From an uncultured Eubacteriales bacterium (GTDB lineage Bacteria; Bacillota; Clostridia; Christensenellales; Aristaeellaceae), in assembly GCA_902781945.1 (NCBI GenBank), contig CACZLE010000022.1:28026-67310 (forward strand): a stretch of DNA of 39,285 bases, in the 5' to 3' direction. How positions within the stretch are numbered: the stretch's first letter is position 1; the number at the start of each line of letters is the position of its first letter. The notes beneath the pieces are model-generated. The model was not told the DNA's origin and did not search any database. It saw nothing but the letters and a program-made list of their open reading frames with translations. This document shows, in pieces, positions 15,026 through 28,655 of this stretch. A program made the position numbers and the translations under genes.

Positions 15026-16198
15026 ATGGCAAATGCTGCAAATAACCGCCCTGATATCGTGGAGGCCATCAGCGCCCTGGCGCGTGAGCGGGATATCAGC
15101 GAGGAAATGCTGATCACCACCGTGGAGGAAGCATGCAAGGCCGCTTTCCGCAAAAGCGGCAAGCAGCATGCCGGCGCGCCCATGAATCTGTCCGTCGTCA
15201 TCGCCCGCAAGAAGCCTGTGCAGGTCATCGCCCGCAAGGTCATCGTGGAAGAGGTGGAGGACGACAACATCCAGATTTCCATGGAGGATGCCCGGGCCAT
15301 CCGTCCGGATTTCCAGCTGGGCGACATCGTGGAGATCGACGTGACGCCCGATGACTTTGGCCGCGTGGCCGCTCAGACCGCCAAGCAGGTCATCGTGCAG
15401 CGCATCCGCGAAGCCGAGCGCGGCAAGATCTACGACGAATATGTGGAGAAGGAGAACGAAATCCTCACCGCCATCGTGCAGCGGGTGGACCAGCACTGCG
15501 TGTACGTGGAGCTGGGCCTCACCGAGGGCGTGATGGAGGAGAGCGAATATATGCCGGGCGAGGAGTACCGCGAGGGCGACCACATCAAGGTCTACGTCCT
15601 GCAGGTGCACCGCAACCGGGGCGACGTGCAGCGCGTGCCCCAGGTGTACGTCAGCCGCATCCATCCCGGCCTGGTCAAGCGCCTGTTCGAGATGGAAGTG
15701 CCCGAGATCGCCAGCGGCATCGTGCAGATCAAGTCCATCGCCCGCGAGGCCGGCAGCCGCACCAAGATGGCCGTCTATTCCAGCGAGGTCATGATCGACC
15801 CCGTGGGCGCCTGCGTGGGTCCCCGCGGCAGCCGCGTGGAAAAGGTCATCGCGGAGCTGCGCAATGAGAAGATCGACATCATCAAGTGGTCTCCCGATCC
15901 CGCCGAGTTTGTGGCCAACGCCCTGAACCCCGCCCATGTGGTCAGCGTGTTCATCTCCGAGGCGGAGAAGATCTGCCGCGTGGTGGTGCCCGACAGCCAG
16001 CTGTCCCTGGCCATCGGCAAGGAGGGCCAGAACGCCCGTCTGGCCGCCAAGCTCACCGGCTGGAAGATCGACATCAAGTCCGAAACCCAGTTCCAGGAGA
16101 GCCTGGCCGAACAGGGCATGTCCTCCGCCGAGGAAGCCATGGGCGAAGTGCCTCCCATGGAGGATTACTATCCGCAGGACGAGGGCTACGAAATTTAA
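15026..16198 (+). CDS. nusA: Transcription termination/antitermination factor NusA
   Basis: The 390-aa protein binds RNA polymerase and nascent RNA to modulate pausing and termination. An N-terminal polymerase-binding domain (about 1-125) is followed by S1 (about 130-200), KH1 (with DPVGACVGPRGSRVEKVIAE) and KH2 (with SLAIGKEGQNARLAAKLTGW). It lacks the C-terminal acidic repeats of the E. coli protein, as is normal for Firmicutes. AAAGGAAG precedes the ATG. Confidence 0.97.
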   Translation: MANAANNRPDIVEAISALARERDISEEMLITTVEEACKAAFRKSGKQHAGAPMNLSVVIARKKPVQVIARKVIVEEVEDDNIQISMEDARAIRPDFQLGDIVEIDVTPDDFGRVAAQTAKQVIVQRIREAERGKIYDEYVEKENEILTAIVQRVDQHCVYVELGLTEGVMEESEYMPGEEYREGDHIKVYVLQVHRNRGDVQRVPQVYVSRIHPGLVKRLFEMEVPEIASGIVQIKSIAREAGSRTKMAVYSSEVMIDPVGACVGPRGSRVEKVIAELRNEKIDIIKWSPDPAEFVANALNPAHVVSVFISEAEKICRVVVPDSQLSLAIGKEGQNARLAAKLTGWKIDIKSETQFQESLAEQGMSSAEEAMGEVPPMEDYYPQDEGYEI

Positions 16199-16207
16199 GG
16201 AGCGCCC

Positions 16208-16510
16208 ATGAAACAGAGAAAGATCCCCATGCGCATGTGCGTGGGCTGCCGCGAAATGAAGCCCAAGCGCGAGCTTCTGCGGGTGGTCAAAGGGCCGGAG
16301 GGGGAGATCTCCTTCGATCTTACGGGCCGCAAGCCGGGCCGCGGGGCCTATGTGTGCCGCAGCGCCGAGTGCCTGAACCTGGCCATCAAAAAGCGCCAGC
16401 TGGAGCGGGCCTTTTCCGCGCCCGTCTCCGAAGAGGTGCGCGAGAGCCTGATGCGCGAGATCGGCACGCTGCCGCCGCCGCCCGCGGAGGAGAGCGCCGA
16501 TGGCGAATGA
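16208..16510 (+). CDS. ylxR: YlxR family RNA-binding protein (DUF448)
   Basis: The 100-aa product has the DUF448 signatures RMCVGCREMKPKRELLRVV and the strand-loop GRKPGRGAYVCRSAECL. This small nucleic-acid-binding protein is almost always encoded between nusA and the L7Ae-like gene. Bacillus work links YlxR to transcription control and glucose response, which I cite as family knowledge only. It overlaps the next gene by 11 bases. Confidence 0.92.
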   Translation: MKQRKIPMRMCVGCREMKPKRELLRVVKGPEGEISFDLTGRKPGRGAYVCRSAECLNLAIKKRQLERAFSAPVSEEVRESLMREIGTLPPPPAEESADGE

Positions 16511-16802
16511 GGATCGGCTGCGCGGGCTGCTGGGATTGTGCCAGCGGGCGGGCAAAATGCAAAGCGGCGCGGATCAGGTGATGAACGCCATCCGCTCCGG
16601 CAAGTGCCTCCTGGCCCTCGTCGATCAGGCCGCCGCGCAAAATACCGTCAAGAAAGTCACCGACGCATGCATATACTATCACGTGCCGCATGCGTTCGTG
16701 CCCGCGGGTCTCCTGGGGGAGGCCACGGGCCGGGATGGCCGCATGACCGCCGCCGTTCTCGATCCAGGCTTTGCCGAGAAGATCCGGGAGCTGGCGGAAT
16801 AA
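16500..16802 (+). CDS. ylxQ: L7Ae-family ribosomal-type protein YlxQ
   Basis: The 100-aa protein has the L7Ae/L30e/Gadd45 fold features: [26 protein letters not shown], an [11 protein letters not shown] turn and a final helix. Relatives bind kink-turn RNA. The start overlaps ylxR. A 67-base gap then leads to infB; it holds only the infB ribosome-binding region. Confidence 0.88.
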   Translation: MANEDRLRGLLGLCQRAGKMQSGADQVMNAIRSGKCLLALVDQAAAQNTVKKVTDACIYYHVPHAFVPAGLLGEATGRDGRMTAAVLDPGFAEKIRELAE

Positions 16803-16869
16803 CAAAAGCGATACCCTACCTTACGATAAAATTTTCAGAACTCAAAGAATCCGGGGGTGCAAGCGTCGA

Positions 16870-19728
<2,859 letters not shown>

Positions 19729-19739
19729 GGAAAAGAGCT

Positions 19740-20108
19740 TTGAGCAAGTTTCGCATTGATATGATCTCCGAGGAGATCCGCAGGGAAACGGATAAGATCA
19801 TCCGCGAGGATATGCATGATCCCCGCCTGGGCGGCACCTACTGCATCACCCGGGCGGAGGTCACCCGCGATCTGCGCTATGCCAAGATGTATGTCAGCAT
19901 CCTGGAGAATGACAAGGCCGAGGGCGTCATGGCGGCGCTCAGATCCGGCGCCAGCTTCATCCGCCGGGAGCTGACCCATCGCATGAGCCTGCGCTATACG
20001 CCGGAATTGCAGTTTGTGCAGGATCGCAACATCGAATACGGCGTGCACGTGGCCTCCCTGCTTCGGGAGATCGCGCCCGCCGAGGAAAGTGAACAGAATG
20101 AGGTATGA
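19740..20108 (+). CDS. rbfA: Ribosome-binding factor A
   Basis: The 122-aa KH-type protein is a late 30S maturation and cold-adaptation factor. Typical elements are an N-terminal ISEEIRRETDKIIREDMHDPRLG, the strand YAKMYVSILEN and LRSGASFIRRELTHRMSLRYTPEL. The TTG at 19740 is chosen as start because the encoded MSKFRIDMISEE fits family N-termini and GAGGAAA lies upstream. The stop overlaps the nrnA start region. Confidence 0.93.
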   Translation: MSKFRIDMISEEIRRETDKIIREDMHDPRLGGTYCITRAEVTRDLRYAKMYVSILENDKAEGVMAALRSGASFIRRELTHRMSLRYTPELQFVQDRNIEYGVHVASLLREIAPAEESEQNEV

Positions 20109-21010
20109 TCCCCGTATGTTGTCCGCGCTGAAAAACGCGGACAACTTTATGCTATGCGCCCATATCAACCCCGACGGCGACGCCATCGGCAGCATGGGTG
20201 GGTCCTGTGCCGCCGCAGCTGACCTGGCTGCCGGACGTGGACAGGCTGATGCCCGTGGAGGAAGCCGCGAAGCTGCATTTTGACGCGGCCCTGTGCGTGG
20301 ACGCCTGCGAAACCAAGCGCATGGGTCCGGCCTATGATATCTATTGCCAGGCGGCGCAGCGCTTCGTCATCGACCACCATCCCGGAATGGTGGATTTTGC
20401 GCCCTACAGCCTGGTGGACCCCACCGCTGCCGCCGTGGGCGAATTGATCGTAGATCTGTGGAATGAAATGGACATGCCCCTGGATCGGGAAGCGGCGGCC
20501 CAGCTCTACGCCGCTATCAGCACCGATACGGGCAATTTCCGCTTCAATAACGTCACCGCCCGCACCTTTGCCTGCATGGAAAAGCTGATGGAGACCGGGC
20601 TGGACGTGTCCGAGCCCGCCCGCAGGCTGTTCCTCAATCAAAGCCGGGCCGCGGTGGCCGCTCAGACCAAGGCGCTATCCTCCCTCAAATACTTTGCCGA
20701 CGGACGCGCCACCTGCATGCATCTGTCCCTGGCGGACAAGCAGGCCGCTCAGGCCCAGGATGGCGATTTGCATGGCCTGGTCAATCAGGGGCTGTATATC
20801 GAGGGCGTGGAGATGACCTTTATGGCAGATGAAACCGCCGATGGCTGGAAGATCAGCCTGCGGGCCCTGCCGGGCCGGGATGTGTCGGCCATCGTCCAGC
20901 GCTTTGGCGGCGGCGGCCATAAGCTGGCCGCGGGCTGCGGGCTGAACGGCCCTTATGAGCAGGTGGAAGCCCAGCTCATGGCCGCGGTGGAGGAAGCGCT
21001 GAACGCATGA
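20098..21010 (+). pseudogene. nrnA: NrnA-type DHH phosphoesterase, frameshifted by an internal deletion
   Basis: The N-terminus (ATG at 20098) reads MRYDPRMLSALKNADNFMLC, then HINPDGDAIGSM, with the first metal motif, and then runs out of frame to a stop at 20283. From about 20200 the rest of the protein continues in another frame: VPPQLTWLPDVDRL, the DHH motif in FVIDHHPGMVDF, ISTDTGNFRFNN, and DHHA1 with FGGGGHKLAAGCG to 21010. About two dozen residues normally found between IGSM and the PVPPQ-like strand are missing, so this is a deletion with frameshift near 20192-20205. The intact enzyme degrades nanoRNA and pAp. All remaining motifs look well kept, which fits a very recent lesion or an assembly error. 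Confidence 0.75.
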
Positions 21011-21814
21011 TGGACGGCTTTCTCAACGTACTTAAGCCCCCGGGGCTGTCCTCCGGCGCGGTGGTGGCCATGGTCAAGCGCGTGACGGGGGAAAAGGCGG
21101 GCCACGCGGGCACCCTGGACCCGGAGGCCTGCGGCATCCTGCCCGTCATGGTGGGCCGGGCCACAAGACTTTTCGACTTCATGGTGGAAAAGCGAAAGAC
21201 TTACCTGGCAGAGATCGCCTTCGGCTGCGCCACCGATACCCAGGACGCCCAGGGCAAAGTGATCGAAAAAGGGACCAATTATCCTTCCGCAGCGGAATTG
21301 CAGGCGGTTTTGCCGCGGTTCACCGGCGATATCCTGCAAACCCCGCCCATGTACAGCGCCCTCAAAATGGGGGGCGAAACCCTGTACAAGCTGGCCCTCA
21401 AGGGCAAGACGGCGGAGATCCCCGCCCGGCCCATCCACGTGGACAGCATTGATTTTCTGGGGGAGACGCCCCGGCACGGCATGCTGATCCGGGTGGTCTG
21501 CGGGCGCGGCACCTATATCCGAGCAGACCGGGGCCTTTACCCTGGAAACGGCTGTGACCATTGAGGAATTGAAGGCGGGAGAAGCTCCGCTGCACCTGCT
21601 GCCCCTGGATACGCCGCTGCGGCATCTGCCCCGCTACGACGTGCCCGCCGGGCTGCATAAATTATGCCTGAACGGCGTGCGCCTGCACCCGGACGAGTGG
21701 CCGGGGGACGCGCCGGAAGGGACCTTTATCCGGCTGTATATCGACGAACAGCTGATCGGCATTTCCCGCGTGGAGGCGCAGGGCATCCTGACGCCCCGGG
21801 CGGTATTAAAATAA
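21007..21814 (+). pseudogene. truB: tRNA pseudouridine-55 synthase TruB, frameshifted by an internal deletion
   Basis: The first 170 or so codons are a normal TruB: LNVLKPPGLSSGAVV, GHAGTLDPEACGILPV with the catalytic Asp, PPMYSALKMGGETLY and VVCGRGTYIR. Directly after this the frame shifts and stops at 21564. The second frame resumes with EQTGAFTLETAVTIEELKAG and continues through a PUA-like C-terminal domain to 21814. The conserved stretch of about 20 residues that follows YIR in relatives (of the ALCEDIG type) is missing, so the lesion, at about 21518-21521, is again a short deletion plus frameshift. The intact enzyme modifies U55 of tRNA. ribF, which often follows truB, is absent here. 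Confidence 0.75.
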
Positions 21815-21829
21815 ACGGAGGAAACATCC

Positions 21830-22666
21830 ATGAGCGTACCTGAACTGGTCAACGGCCTCACCACGGAGCAGCTGCGGGAGCGGCTGGGCAAGATCAAATG
21901 CTTCATGCTGGATATGGACGGCACCTTCTATCTGGGCAACCAGATCCTGGAGGGCAGCCTGGATTTCCTGGACGCCGTGGAGCGCACGGGCCGCAGGGTG
22001 CTGTTTCTGACCAACAACTCCTCCAAGAGCGCCGATCATTATATCCAGAAGCTGCGCAAAATGAACGTGCGGGAGCCCTTCCTCAATATCCTCACCTCCG
22101 GCCAGGCCACGGCCCGCTATTGCAAGGCCAACTTCCCCGGAAAAAAAGCCTTCCTGCTGGGCAATCATATCCTGGCCGCAGAGTTTGAAAAGATGGAGGT
22201 GCCCGTGGACAACGAGCACCCCGACTATGTGGTCATCGCCTTTGATACCGAGCTGGACTACGCCAAGATGTGCGCCGTGTGCGACGCCGTGCGGGCGGGC
22301 CTGCCCTATATTGCCACCCATCCCGATTACAACTGCCCCACCGAGACTGGCTTCATCCCCGATATCGGCGCCATCATCGCCTTCATCAAGGCCAGCACGG
22401 GCCGGGAGCCCGATGTGATCATCGGCAAGCCCTACGGCGGCATCGTGCAGGACGCCCTGCTGGTGACGGGCCTGAAGGCCGAAGAGCTGGCCATGTGTGG
22501 CGACCGGCTGTACACCGATATCGCCACCGGCGTCAACTTCGGCATGACCAGCATCCTGGTGATGAGCGGCGAAACCACCTGGGAGGATCGGGAAAAGAGC
22601 GACATCAAGCCCCACCTGACCTTTGATCGGCTGTCCAGCATGATCCCGTATCTGGAAAAGATTTAA
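21830..22666 (+). CDS. HAD-IIA family phosphatase (NagD / 4-nitrophenylphosphatase-like)
   Basis: The 278-aa hydrolase carries HAD motif I (CFMLDMDGTFYLGN, nucleophile in DxD), motif II (LFLTNNSSKS), and the GKPYGGIVQDALLVTGL and MCGDRLYTDIATGVNFGM stretches of motifs III and IV. A subclass IIA cap sits between motifs II and III. Such enzymes dephosphorylate small sugars, glycerol phosphate or nucleotides; the substrate cannot be told. CGGAGG lies before the ATG. A terminator follows at 22687, so this is the last gene of the rimP-infB unit or its own unit. Confidence 0.88.
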   Translation: MSVPELVNGLTTEQLRERLGKIKCFMLDMDGTFYLGNQILEGSLDFLDAVERTGRRVLFLTNNSSKSADHYIQKLRKMNVREPFLNILTSGQATARYCKANFPGKKAFLLGNHILAAEFEKMEVPVDNEHPDYVVIAFDTELDYAKMCAVCDAVRAGLPYIATHPDYNCPTETGFIPDIGAIIAFIKASTGREPDVIIGKPYGGIVQDALLVTGLKAEELAMCGDRLYTDIATGVNFGMTSILVMSGETTWEDREKSDIKPHLTFDRLSSMIPYLEKI

Positions 22667-22686
22667 TCATTTGTTTATAAAAATGC

Positions 22687-22718
22687 AAAAGCCTTTTTGC
22701 TTCGGCGAAAGGCTTTTT
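22687..22718 (+). terminator. Rho-independent terminator after the HAD gene
   Basis: AAAAGCCTTT at 22687-22696 pairs with AAAGGCTTTT at 22708-22717 with an inner GC-TTCG-GC cap and a T-run. The next promoter begins three bases later. Confidence 0.9.
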
Positions 22719-22720
22719 CA

Positions 22721-22749
22721 TTGACTTTTTTGTACTTATTTTGTATACT
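22721..22749 (+). promoter_or_regulatory. Sigma-A promoter of the GntR-led cluster
   Basis: TTGACT at 22721-22726 and TATACT at 22744-22749 have a 17-bp spacer. AGAGGTG lies before the ATG at 22784. Confidence 0.8.
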
Positions 22750-22783
22750 GTATCCAGCCCATTTTTTTAAAGAGGTGTTTTTT

Positions 22784-23458
22784 ATGTACAGCGGAACCTT
22801 TGAATTGGCGGAGGAGAGCAAGCCCATCCGGGATATCGCTTATGACCGGCTCAAGCACGCCATTATCACGGGAGAATTACCGGCGGGCTCCCGCATTGTG
22901 GAGACCACCTACGCGGAACAGCTGCACATCAGCCGCACGCCTTTGCGGGAGGCCCTGCGCAAGCTGGAGCGGGACGGCCTGGTGGAATACGCCCTGCGCC
23001 ACGGCGTGGTGGTGCGCGCCTTTACCGTGGCCGATATCGAAGAAATTTTTACCATCCGCAACGCCATGATGATGCTGATCATGCCCTCCGTGGTGGAACG
23101 GGTCACTGCCCAGGATATCGCGGAGCTGCGGGTGCTTTTGAGCGAAATGGACGTGGCCCAGCAGGAGGAGGACTGCGACGCCCTGGCCAGCTTCAACCGC
23201 GCCTTCCACAGCAAGATCGAGCATCTGTCTGATAAAAAGCGCATCCTGCGGGTCATTGACGACCAGGAGGAATATATCCAGCGCTTCTCCGCCATCACCA
23301 TCGCCAGCATCGTGCGCAGATCGAAGGCCCATCAGGAGCACCACCAGATGGTGGACCTGCTGGAAAAGCGGGATCTGGCCGGCATGGAAAAGCTGATGGC
23401 CCATCATCTGGAGGAAAGCAAACAGACCTGTCTGGCCGCCGTGGCCAACAGAAAATAA
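22784..23458 (+). CDS. GntR-family transcriptional regulator (FadR/FCD subfamily)
   Basis: The 224-aa protein has an N-terminal winged helix (about 12-80: IRDIAYDRLKHAIITGELP, then QLHISRTPLREALRKLERDG) and an all-helical FCD effector domain. The FCD domain keeps the metal/ligand-type positions FNRAFHSKIEHL and HQEHHQMVDLLEKRD. The start at 22784 follows AGAGGTG; upstream in-frame codons fall in the terminator. It is first behind its promoter and 12 bases ahead of pepF, so it may control that cluster and itself. FCD ligands are usually organic acids; none can be named here. Confidence 0.9.
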   Translation: MYSGTFELAEESKPIRDIAYDRLKHAIITGELPAGSRIVETTYAEQLHISRTPLREALRKLERDGLVEYALRHGVVVRAFTVADIEEIFTIRNAMMMLIMPSVVERVTAQDIAELRVLLSEMDVAQQEEDCDALASFNRAFHSKIEHLSDKKRILRVIDDQEEYIQRFSAITIASIVRRSKAHQEHHQMVDLLEKRDLAGMEKLMAHHLEESKQTCLAAVANRK

Positions 23459-23470
23459 AGGAGAGAGCAT

Positions 23471-25252
23471 ATGAACGGCACCTGGGATCTTTCCGTATTT
23501 TATAACAGCTTTGACGATCCGCGGATCGAAGGGGATTTTGCCCGCATCGACGCCCTGATCCCGCAGATGAAGGAATTGCTGGCGGGCGGCGGCGACGCCG
23601 TGACCGTCCTGACAAAATATGCCGATCTGGACGAGGAGCTGGAGACCCTGTTTGACAAGCTGAGCAGCTTCGCCAGCCTGACCCTGGCCACCGAGGCCTC
23701 CAACGCCTCCGCCATGCAGCTCATGGACCGGGTGATGCAGTTGTCCGTGTCCGCGGAGCTGCTGGGTTCGGCTTTCAGCCGCTATCTGGGCGCTATGCCC
23801 GCGGAAGCCCTGGAGACTGCCATCGCGTCCAGCGACAAGCTGCAGGCCATCGGCTTCTATCTGCGCCGCAGCCGGGACGCCGCCCGGCATAATCCCGCGC
23901 CTGAAATCGAGGAATGGCTGCTGCGCATGTCCCTGGACGGGGCCAGTGCCTTTTCCACCCTGCGGGATCAGCTGGACGCCACCGTGACCGTGGATTACCG
24001 CGGGGAGCAGCTGCCTTTGAGCGCCGTGCGCGGCAAGGCGGAGGACCCCGATCCCCAGGTGCGCCGGGACGCCTATCTGGCGGAACTGGCCGCCTATAAG
24101 AAGATCGAGATCCCCATGGCCGCCTGTCTCAACGGCATCAAGGGCCAGGGACTCACCATGATCGAGGCCAAGCACTTTGACAGCATCCTGGCGGAATCGC
24201 TGTATGATTCCAACATGGATCAGCAAACCCTGGACGCCATGTGGACGGCCTGCCGGGAGTCCTTCCCCGCCTTCCGCCGCTATCTGCGCAAAAAGGGCGA
24301 GCTGCTGGGCCATAAAAACGGCCTGCCCTTTTACGACCTGTTCGCCCCGCTGCAAACGGGGGATAGCCCGGCCAAGACCTACACCGTGGAGGAAGCTCAT
24401 GATATCCTGCTGCGGGAGCTGGGCAAGTTCACCCCGGACATGGCGGCCTTCATCGATCACGCCTTCAAGAACGACTGGATCGACCTCTATCCCCGGGAGG
24501 GCAAGGGCGGCGGCGCTTTCTGCGCGGGGGTGCCCCACGCCGAGCAGAGCCGCGTGCTGACCAATTTTACCGGCAGCCTGGGAGATGTGAGCACCCTGGC
24601 TCACGAGCTGGGCCATGCCTGGCACAATCATTGCATGGCGGGCCTGCCCCTGTGCATGCGCAACGAGCCCATGCCCCTGGCGGAGACGGCCTCCATTTTC
24701 AACGAGACCCTGCTGGCCAACGCCCTGCGTCAGGGCGTGGCCCACGATCAGCTGCTTGCCCTGCTGGATACCGACCTGCAGAACAGCACGCAGGTGGTGG
24801 TGGACATTTACAGCCGCTTCCTGTTTGAAAGCGCCGTCATCGAGGGCAAAAAGACCCATAACCTCAGCGTGGACGAAATGAAGCAGCTGATGCTGGACGC
24901 CCAGGATCAGACCTACGGCGACGGCCTGGACCCCGAATACCGCCATCCCTATATGTGGGCGTGCAAGAGCCATTACTATATCCCCGGCCTGGGCTTCTAC
25001 AATTTCCCCTATGCCTTCGGCCTGCTGTTTGGCAAGGGCGTATACGCCCAATATCTGCAAAAAGGCGCGGACTTTGTGCCCACCTACAACAAGCTCCTGC
25101 GCTCCTGCGGCTCCGACATGGTAGCCGATGTGGCCGCCAGCGTTGGCATCGACGTGCGCAGCGTGGATTTCTGGCGCGCGTCCCTCAAGACCATCCAGGA
25201 GGATATCGATCTATTTATCAAGCTGGCAGACGAACAGCTGAAAGGAAAATAA
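23471..25252 (+). CDS. pepF: Oligoendopeptidase F family (M3B) metallopeptidase
   Basis: The 593-aa zinc peptidase is full length for the family. The catalytic motif is STLAHELGHAWHNH, with His378, Glu379 and His382, and a downstream PLAETASIFNETLL supplies the third zinc ligand. The C-terminal HYYIPGLGFYNFPYAFGLL is typical of clostridial PepF-like proteins. It should cut short peptides in the cytoplasm; no signal peptide is visible. It is two bases from fhs and likely co-transcribed with the GntR regulator. Confidence 0.93.
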   Translation: MNGTWDLSVFYNSFDDPRIEGDFARIDALIPQMKELLAGGGDAVTVLTKYADLDEELETLFDKLSSFASLTLATEASNASAMQLMDRVMQLSVSAELLGSAFSRYLGAMPAEALETAIASSDKLQAIGFYLRRSRDAARHNPAPEIEEWLLRMSLDGASAFSTLRDQLDATVTVDYRGEQLPLSAVRGKAEDPDPQVRRDAYLAELAAYKKIEIPMAACLNGIKGQGLTMIEAKHFDSILAESLYDSNMDQQTLDAMWTACRESFPAFRRYLRKKGELLGHKNGLPFYDLFAPLQTGDSPAKTYTVEEAHDILLRELGKFTPDMAAFIDHAFKNDWIDLYPREGKGGGAFCAGVPHAEQSRVLTNFTGSLGDVSTLAHELGHAWHNHCMAGLPLCMRNEPMPLAETASIFNETLLANALRQGVAHDQLLALLDTDLQNSTQVVVDIYSRFLFESAVIEGKKTHNLSVDEMKQLMLDAQDQTYGDGLDPEYRHPYMWACKSHYYIPGLGFYNFPYAFGLLFGKGVYAQYLQKGADFVPTYNKLLRSCGSDMVADVAASVGIDVRSVDFWRASLKTIQEDIDLFIKLADEQLKGK

Positions 25253-25253
25253 T

Positions 25254-26924
25254 ATGCCTACCGATCTGGAAATCGCCCAGCGGGCGACCATGCAGCCCAT
25301 TACCGCCATCGCCGACCGGGCGGGCATCCGGCAGGACAGCCTGATCCCCTATGGCCGCTATATGGCCAAGGTGGACCCCGCTCCCTACCGCGATCAGCCC
25401 GAAAAAGCCAAGCTGGTGCTGGTCACCGCCATCACGCCCACCCCGGCGGGGGAAGGCAAAACCACCGTCAGTGTGGCCCTGGCCGACGGCATGCGCCTGA
25501 ACGGCAAAAACGCCATGCTGGCCCTGCGGGAGCCCAGTCAGGGCCCGGTGTTCGGCATGAAGGGCGGCGCGGCGGGCGGCGGCTATGCCCAGGTGCTGCC
25601 CATGGAGCAGATCAACCTGCATTTTACCGGCGACCTGCACGCCATCACTGCCGCCAATAATCTGCTGGCCGCCATGGTGGACAACCACATCCAGCAGGGC
25701 AACGCCCTGGGCATCGATCCCCGGCAGGTGTGCTTCCGCCGGTGCATGGACGTCAATGACCGCCAGCTCCGATCCATCGTCAGCGGCCTGGGCGGCAAGG
25801 CCAACGGCATGCCCCGGGAGGACGGCTTTGATATCACCGCCGCCAGCGAGGTCATGGCCACTTTCTGCATGGCGTCGGACCTGATGGATCTGAAGGCCCG
25901 GCTTTCCCGCATCCTGGTGGGCCGCACCTTCACCGGCCAGGCCGTCACCTGCGGCGATCTGCACGCGGAGGGAGCCATGGCGGCCCTGCTGCGGGACGCC
26001 CTGATGCCCAACCTCATCCAGTCCATCGGCGGCACCCCCTGCCTGATGCACGGCGGGCCCTTCGCCAACATCGCCCACGGCTGCAACAGCGTCATCGCCA
26101 CCAAGCTGGCCCTCAAGCTCTGCGATTACGTGGTGACGGAGGCGGGCTTCGGCGCGGACCTGGGGGCCGAGAAATTCATCGATATCAAGTGCCGCAAGGC
26201 CGGTATCTTCCCCGACGTGGTGGTGCTGGTGGCCACCATCCGCGCCCTCAAGCATCACGGCGGCGTGGACAAGGCCCATCTGAATGAAGAAAATGTGGAC
26301 GCCATGCTGGCTGGCTGCGGCAACCTGTGGCGGCATCTGAGCAATATCCGCTCCGTGTGGGGAGCCAACTGCGTCATCGCCATCAACCGCTTCTCCAGCG
26401 ATACTCCTGCTGAGATCGACGCCCTCAAAGCCGCCGTGGCGGAAAAGGGCGTCCCCTGCGCCCTGTGCGACGGCTGGGGCCAGGGCGGCGCGGGCGCGAC
26501 GGAGCTGGCCCGGCTGGTGGCTGACGCTGCCGACGGCGTGCACAGCCGCGTGCCCTTCTTCACCTATCCAGACGATCTGGACCTGGCCCATAAGATCGAG
26601 GCCGTGGCCCGCCGCGTCTACGGCGCGGACGGCATCACCCTGTCCTCCCTGGCGGCCCGGCAGCTCAAGACTCTGGAGGCCGAGGGCTGCGGCAATATGC
26701 CCGTGTGCATCGCCAAGACCCAGTATTCCTTCAGCGACGACGCGGCCAAGATCAACGCCCCCAAGGGCTTTGAGGTCAATATCCGCCAAGTGCGCCTCAG
26801 CGCGGGCGCGGGCTTCGTGGTGGCCTTTGCCGGGGATATCATCGCCATGCCCGGCTTGCCCAAGGCCCCGGCGGCCCTGGGGATCGACGTGGACGAAAAC
26901 GGCGTCATTTCCGGCCTTTTCTGA
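25254..26924 (+). CDS. fhs: Formate--tetrahydrofolate ligase
   Basis: The 556-aa enzyme joins formate to tetrahydrofolate with ATP, giving 10-formyl-THF for purine and one-carbon metabolism and, in acetogens, the methyl branch. Visible are the ATP loop TPTPAGEGKTTVSVAL (about 61-76), REPSQGPVFGMKGGAAGGGY, FTGDLHAITAANNLLAAM, and VVTEAGFGADLGAEKF. All are strong family signatures, and length is typical. AAAGGA precedes the ATG. No other folate or acetogenesis gene is nearby, so an acetogenic life-style cannot be claimed. Confidence 0.97.
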   Translation: MPTDLEIAQRATMQPITAIADRAGIRQDSLIPYGRYMAKVDPAPYRDQPEKAKLVLVTAITPTPAGEGKTTVSVALADGMRLNGKNAMLALREPSQGPVFGMKGGAAGGGYAQVLPMEQINLHFTGDLHAITAANNLLAAMVDNHIQQGNALGIDPRQVCFRRCMDVNDRQLRSIVSGLGGKANGMPREDGFDITAASEVMATFCMASDLMDLKARLSRILVGRTFTGQAVTCGDLHAEGAMAALLRDALMPNLIQSIGGTPCLMHGGPFANIAHGCNSVIATKLALKLCDYVVTEAGFGADLGAEKFIDIKCRKAGIFPDVVVLVATIRALKHHGGVDKAHLNEENVDAMLAGCGNLWRHLSNIRSVWGANCVIAINRFSSDTPAEIDALKAAVAEKGVPCALCDGWGQGGAGATELARLVADAADGVHSRVPFFTYPDDLDLAHKIEAVARRVYGADGITLSSLAARQLKTLEAEGCGNMPVCIAKTQYSFSDDAAKINAPKGFEVNIRQVRLSAGAGFVVAFAGDIIAMPGLPKAPAALGIDVDENGVISGLF

Positions 26925-26945
26925 TTACCTGTACGGAGGAACCCC

Positions 26946-28648
<1,703 letters not shown>

Positions 28649-28655
28649 TGCTTTC

